Assembly: GCA_031281275.1 (NCBI GenBank)
Contig: JAITFP010000089.1
Location: 1-41,819, forward strand
DNA from: Candidatus Fibrimonadaceae bacterium
GTDB taxonomy: Bacteria; Fibrobacterota; Fibrobacteria; Fibrobacterales; Fibrobacteraceae
Reading direction: 5' to 3'
Length of the DNA stretch: 41,819 nt
Positions 38,428 to 41,819 of this stretch are shown one piece after another; positions within the stretch are counted from its first letter, which is position 1, and every line of letters begins with the position of its first letter. The position numbers were made by a program, and so were the translations under genes. Under the pieces are notes generated by a model that had not been told where the DNA came from, did no database searches, and was given only the letters and a program-made list of their open reading frames with translations.

Positions 38428-39714
38428 CTATGCAATTTTGCTTATCTTAACCTTATCCACCCTTTGACCATTCATGCTCAAAATCTCAAACTGCAAATTT
38501 TTCCATTCAAAAACATCGCCCTGCTGTGGAACTTTATTTAAAATGCACATAGCCATTCCCCCAAGAGTATGGTAAGAATCGGGATTTTCTCCGGGTAATT
38601 CCGAAAAAGAAAACATTTCCATTATGGAATGAATATCCATTAAGCCATCTGCTACCCAAGCATTATCCTTCATTTTCAAATTGCCAACAGGCAACTGCGT
38701 AAGTTCGGTTTCTGCAACTAGCACAGAGGTTATATCTTCTATGGTGGCTATGCCGCTGCAAACCCCGTATTGGTCTATAACAAGCACCATAGGGTCTTCT
38801 AGTTTTTGCATTTTGTGCAGAGCATCTAAGGCATTTATGGATTCGGGAAGAAACAGCGGCTGCCTGAGCATAGCCTGCATATTCAATTCACCGCCTGCGG
38901 CGAGCTGGCAGAGCAAGTCGCGAGCATCAACGGTTCCTATTGGATTTTCCAAACTCTCCTTTGCAACCGGAAAACGCGAAAATTGACTGAGCATGACTAT
39001 TCCACGCAATTCCGCTTTGTCCATATCAAACTTTAACCACTCAACCATTATCCTCGGCACCATAACAGAAGCTAGCGTTCTGTCGGATAAACTGAAAACT
39101 CTTTTTACCATATTTAATTCGTCTTTCTCTATGCCGCCTTCTTGATGTCCTTGGGTAGCCATTTGCTGAAGCTCTTCTGCTGTAACCGGACGTTTTATTC
39201 TTTTGTGCAGATTAAAGGGGCGAAGTATTATGTCGCCAGAAAAATCAAAAAACCAAACAAGGGGTTTTAATATTACGGCAAGTAAGTTCATCGGTGGTGC
39301 AGAAATGCAGGATATTTTTTCTGCAAATTGCAAAGCCAGCCTCTTTGGTACAAGCTCGCCAACTATAAGGGAAAAATAAGAAACAATTATCACTATGAAA
39401 GGCAAGGCTACCATATTTGCGTACTCTTTTACCAAAGGCAATGTTGATAAAAAAAGCTCAAGAGGTTCTGCCAGAGTTGCTCCACCATAAGCACCAGACA
39501 AAACCCCAACCAGAGTGATTCCTATTTGCGCTGTTGATAAAAATACATTTGGGTCTTCTATTATTGCGAGTGCCTGAGAAGCTCCCCATTTATTTTCCTG
39601 TTCCATTTGCCGCAAAAGAGATGGTCTTGCAGAAACAACGGCTATCTCTATTAGAACAAAGAGGGCATTTGCCAGTATCATTAAAAACAGTGCTAGTATA
39701 TGCAAAGCTATCAT
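38428..39714 (-). CDS. CNNM/CorC (DUF21-CBS) family membrane protein
   Basis: The 428-residue protein has the hemolysin-C/CNNM architecture. An N-terminal DUF21 membrane domain (residues about 1-190) has ALFVLIEIAVVSARPSLL, FLSTAQIGITLVGVLSGAYGG, and SLIVGELVPKRLALQFAEKI. A CBS pair follows (about 210-335) with TLASVMVPRIMVEWLKFD, QFSRFPVAKESLENPIGTVDARDL and MVLVIDQYGVCSGIATIEDI. A C-terminal CorC/HlyC domain ends it (VADGLMDIHSIMEMF, DSYHTLGGMAMCIL, VKISKIA). These proteins are linked to Mg2+/Co2+ transport. It leads a minus-strand group with the two ABC genes. Its promoter must lie in the 60-base spacer shared with the divergent aminotransferase. Confidence 0.92.
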   Translation of the reverse strand: MIALHILALFLMILANALFVLIEIAVVSARPSLLRQMEQENKWGASQALAIIEDPNVFLSTAQIGITLVGVLSGAYGGATLAEPLELFLSTLPLVKEYANMVALPFIVIIVSYFSLIVGELVPKRLALQFAEKISCISAPPMNLLAVILKPLVWFFDFSGDIILRPFNLHKRIKRPVTAEELQQMATQGHQEGGIEKDELNMVKRVFSLSDRTLASVMVPRIMVEWLKFDMDKAELRGIVMLSQFSRFPVAKESLENPIGTVDARDLLCQLAAGGELNMQAMLRQPLFLPESINALDALHKMQKLEDPMVLVIDQYGVCSGIATIEDITSVLVAETELTQLPVGNLKMKDNAWVADGLMDIHSIMEMFSFSELPGENPDSYHTLGGMAMCILNKVPQQGDVFEWKNLQFEILSMNGQRVDKVKISKIA

Positions 39715-39774
39715 CTAACTATAAATTACAAAGTTTTTCTAGTTTTTATATATGAGAGAGTATAGGAGGCATTT

Positions 39775-40974
39775 ATGAAGCCTTTTGCAAAAAGAATGGA
39801 CGAAATTCCGTTTTCAATGACGGTTGAAATAGATTCGCTTGCCAAACGTTTATCCACAGATGGCAGGTCTATTTGGAACCTTGGAGTTGGCGAACCGAAT
39901 TTTGACACGCCCGTTCACGTAAAAGAAGCGGCTATAAGGTCTATAAACAAGGGTTTAACCCGCTATACTACGCCAAGCGGAATGCAAACATTCAAGGAGG
40001 CGGTGAGAGAGAAACTTAAAAAAGAAAATAATCTCATTTATGCGCCAGAGCAAATTATCGCAACATCCGGTGCTAAACATGCAGTTTTTAATGCTATAGC
40101 CGCTCTAATAGACACAGACGACGAGGTGCTTATACCTGTTCCTTATTGGGGTACCTATTCGGCACTAGTAAAGTATTGCGGAGGCAAGCCTGTATTTTTG
40201 GAATGCACAAAAGAAAATAAATTAAGGCTAAAGGCAGAGCAAATTTCAAAAGCCGCCACCCCCAAAACCAAAGCCATAATATTGAATAGCCCCTGCAATC
40301 CAACCGGAGTTGTATATAGCAAAGAAGAATTGGAATCTTTTGCGAAAGTGATTGTAGAAAACGATTTATATTGCATATCAGATGAAATTTATGAGCATTT
40401 AATTTACACAAAAGAACCATCTATTTCAATAGCGACACTGCCGGATATGCAGGAGAGAACCATAATAGTAAATGGATTTTCAAAAGCCTATTGCATGACT
40501 GGTTGGAGAATAGGCTACCTTGCCGCACCCAATGAACTTGCAAAAGGAATAGCAAAAGTACAGGGACAAACCACGCATCATCCTTCCAACATTTCGCAAT
40601 ATGGCGCAATAGCGGCTTTAAACGGTCCCTTTGATTCTGTGATTGCAATGCGGCAGGAATTTTCCGAGAGAATGCATAGAATAAGCGAGATATTTGAATC
40701 CATTCCGGGCATTAACTTTTTAAAACCCGAAGGTGCCTTTTATTTATTCGTGGATGTTGGCTCATACTATGGCAAAAAAACAGAAGCTGGTACTTTGGTC
40801 TCAAATTCAATAGAATTTTGCAAATCTTTGTTAGACGAACAGGGCTTGGTTTTAGTTCCAGGCATATCCTTTGGCAACGACTCTTACGTTAGATTTTCTT
40901 TCACCGCTTCGCTTCCAACTATAAGCGTGGCAGTTCCTAAGTTTAAGGAATTTGTTGAGAGGATGAAGGGGTGA
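39775..40974 (+). CDS. Class I pyridoxal-phosphate aminotransferase (aspartate aminotransferase-like)
   Basis: The 399-residue protein is a full-length fold type I aminotransferase of the I-gamma/AspC-like group. It shows IWNLGVGEPNFDTP, LTRYTTPSGMQTFKEAV, ATSGAKHAVFNAIAAL, PVPYWGTYSALVKYCGG, LNSPCNPTGVVYS, CISDEIYEHLIY, and VNGFSKAYCMTGWRIGYL with PLP Lys237. A C-terminal RFSFTAS supplies the substrate Arg. It probably transaminates aspartate or related amino acids; the exact substrate is not certain. AGGAGG sits 5 bases before the ATG, one of the clearest ribosome-binding sites in the window. It is divergent from the CNNM gene. Confidence 0.92.
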   Translation: MKPFAKRMDEIPFSMTVEIDSLAKRLSTDGRSIWNLGVGEPNFDTPVHVKEAAIRSINKGLTRYTTPSGMQTFKEAVREKLKKENNLIYAPEQIIATSGAKHAVFNAIAALIDTDDEVLIPVPYWGTYSALVKYCGGKPVFLECTKENKLRLKAEQISKAATPKTKAIILNSPCNPTGVVYSKEELESFAKVIVENDLYCISDEIYEHLIYTKEPSISIATLPDMQERTIIVNGFSKAYCMTGWRIGYLAAPNELAKGIAKVQGQTTHHPSNISQYGAIAALNGPFDSVIAMRQEFSERMHRISEIFESIPGINFLKPEGAFYLFVDVGSYYGKKTEAGTLVSNSIEFCKSLLDEQGLVLVPGISFGNDSYVRFSFTASLPTISVAVPKFKEFVERMKG

Positions 40975-40987
40975 AGGTTTATTTAAA

Positions 40988-41060
40988 CAGAACAATAAAA
41001 AAACGCCCATCTGTAAAACCTTTACCAAGTGTCTGTTAAAAACTTAGTTGCCCGATTGTT
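40988..41060 (-). repeat. Inverse copy of the 70-bp element in tail repeat 2
   Basis: The reverse complement reads CAATCGGGCAACTAAG, then CAGACACTTGGTAAAGG, ACAGATGGGCGTTTTTTT and ends GTTCTG. This aligns with 29227-29293 over about 73 bases with small gaps. It fills most of the spacer between the aminotransferase and the transposase-like gene. Confidence 0.6.
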
Positions 41061-41083
41061 GGGTATATGTGTTTTGTTTTAAA

Positions 41084-41094
41084 TTTTCTATATT
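41084..41094 (+). promoter_or_regulatory. Promoter-like TTTTCTATATT before the PD-(D/E)XK gene
   Basis: This is an exact copy of the recurrent element. It lies 72 bases before the ATG at 41167. The leader it would produce contains the hairpin at 41110-41126. Confidence 0.45.
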
Positions 41095-41109
41095 TTCCTT
41101 TTCTACATT

Positions 41110-41126
41110 CGCTCTGCAAGGGAGCG
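41110..41126 (+). terminator. Leader hairpin with T-rich tail before the transposase-like gene
   Basis: CGCTC (41110-41114) pairs with GAGCG (41122-41126), followed by GTTTTATTATAT. It lies between the promoter-like element and the ATG at 41167. It could be an attenuator or a barrier to readthrough transcription into a mobile-element gene. The stem is short. Confidence 0.35.
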
Positions 41127-41166
41127 GTTTTATTATATCACATAAATTTTTTTCACGAGGATTGCT

Positions 41167-41819
41167 ATGTCCAAAAAACTGCCGAAGTTTGCTCCGCTTA
41201 CTTTGGATTCTACGTTCAAGAAAGCATTTGCTAACGAGCAATGCACGGAACTCCTTTTGTTCCTTCTCAATACTTTTCTTGCCGAAAAGCTGAAAAGCCC
41301 TATCAAAGAGGTTATTAACATTAACCACGAACTGTTTGGAAAAACGAGGTTCAATAGAGATGCCGTATTTGATGTTTATTGCAAAGATACCACAGGTACA
41401 AGGTTCGCGGTGGAAGTTCAGGTTGAAGGGCAAAAGCATTTTATAAAACGGACTTTCTTTTACCTTTGTATGATTGTGTGCGGTCTTGCGGTGAAAGGGA
41501 AAGACTATGATTTCAATATTCCCAAGCTCTATTCCATTAGCTTCTTGGAGTTTGAGCTTGATTTTGGGGAGGGCTGTACGGAAGTAATCCAGTATTTGTC
41601 CCTGAGAAACGACAAGCACCCTGAAATCAGTTATGATATTCTGCAAATGATATATGTAATCTTGCCTAGGTTCAAGAAAAAAGAGAGCGAGTGCGAAACT
41701 ATTATGGATAAGATTATTTTTTCTCTCAAAAACGGTCATAAGCTCAAAGGTGTTCCCAAGAGTTTCAAGGAGAAAGAGCTTTTGCAGATTTTCGAGGTGG
41801 CAAGAATTTCTAATTTTAC
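41167..41819 (+). CDS. PD-(D/E)XK nuclease family transposase-like protein (Rpn/PDDEXK_2), 3' end cut by window
   Basis: The gene begins at ATG 41167 and is open to the right edge; 217 codons are visible without a stop. The translation begins MSKKLPKFAPLTLDSTFKKA, then NTFLAEKLKSPIKEVINI and the nuclease core RFNRDAVFDVYCKDTTGTRFAVEVQ. The core carries the Asp and Glu-x-Gln form typical of the Rpn/PDDEXK_2 transposase family (usually about 290-320 residues). RTFFYLCMIVCGLAVKGKDYDFNIPKLYSISFLEFEL and MDKIIFSLKNGHK follow, as in that family. Such proteins promote RecA-independent recombination in E. coli; whether this one is mobile is unknown. GAGG precedes the ATG. No terminal inverted repeats can be seen, because the element runs off the window. 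Confidence 0.82.
   Translation, partial: MSKKLPKFAPLTLDSTFKKAFANEQCTELLLFLLNTFLAEKLKSPIKEVININHELFGKTRFNRDAVFDVYCKDTTGTRFAVEVQVEGQKHFIKRTFFYLCMIVCGLAVKGKDYDFNIPKLYSISFLEFELDFGEGCTEVIQYLSLRNDKHPEISYDILQMIYVILPRFKKKESECETIMDKIIFSLKNGHKLKGVPKSFKEKELLQIFEVARISNF

Noticed and set aside
1-41819. tRNA, rRNA and riboswitch genes
   Set aside because: The intergenic gaps are short and I saw no cloverleaf, rRNA segment or recognised riboswitch core. A covariance-model scan would be needed to exclude small RNAs.

Overview
The window looks like chromosomal DNA from a member of the Fibrobacterota (FCB group), probably a motile lineage such as those of insect guts rather than the non-motile rumen Fibrobacter. 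The evidence is three proteins ending in the Fibrobacter major paralogous domain (FISUMP: TWMAENLN, GRLYDW/GRLYNW, CPxGWHxP, FSALPGG, WWSASE, RCLxD). Lipoproteins with poly-Ser or acidic linkers after the lipid-attachment Cys agree with this, as do flagellar genes (motA, flgB, flgL, flagellin) under sigma-54-type promoters. The taxonomic call is inference. Genes are tightly packed, with many stop/start overlaps and no gene-free stretch above 300 bases.

Layout. 1-8.5 kb: end-truncated motA (-), divergent from an overlapping rarA-trpC-uvrD/pcrA operon, then a FapA/DUF342 protein, a two-STAS-domain protein and a membrane-anchored degenerate M23 protein. 8.5-11.5 kb: flgB-ispF (-), then a GtrII-like glucosyltransferase and a UbiA-family prenyl-phosphate transferase (+). 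11.6-17 kb: a secreted TolB-like/PEGA/FISUMP protein (-), divergent from a stand-alone AICAR transformylase, then a lipoprotein S41 protease coupled to an MlaE permease. 17-21 kb: a GAF/Cys-cluster/SpoIIE phosphatase (-), divergent from a YfgM-PpiD-like envelope chaperone pair. 21.1-26.8 kb: a 19-base poly-C tract, a TolB-like membrane protein and a 1620-residue FISUMP lipoprotein with 13 four-Cys repeats and 5 Listeria-Bacteroides repeats. 26.9-31.5 kb: an AT-rich accessory strip with a coiled-coil membrane protein, a small lipoprotein, an ORF6N/PLD-like protein, a DUF5678-like/retropepsin pair, a VapBC-type module and a ParE-type module. Four successive plus-strand units in this strip are followed by the same short repeat. 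31.5-37 kb: aldo/keto reductase, FISUMP lipoprotein, PduO adenosyltransferase, and a flgL-flagellin-trpS operon (-). 37-41.8 kb: a split CydD-like ABC transporter and a CNNM/CorC protein (-), an aminotransferase (+), and a PD-(D/E)XK transposase-like gene (+) running off the end.

Two regulatory themes run through the window. First, an AT-rich element close to TTTTCTATATT sits just upstream of many genes, in most cases with the start codon 4-11 bases after it. In five divergent intergenic regions two copies are placed back to back and form a palindrome. This suggests a housekeeping -10 element with near-leaderless transcripts. Second, flgB and flgL each have a perfect -24/-12 sigma-54 motif exactly 12 bases before the ATG, and the housekeeping genes ispF and trpS are start/stop-coupled behind these flagellar genes. 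The most novel-looking features are the back-to-back promoter palindromes, the cassette-like accessory array with shared tail repeats, and the split versus fused TolB-like/FISUMP surface proteins.
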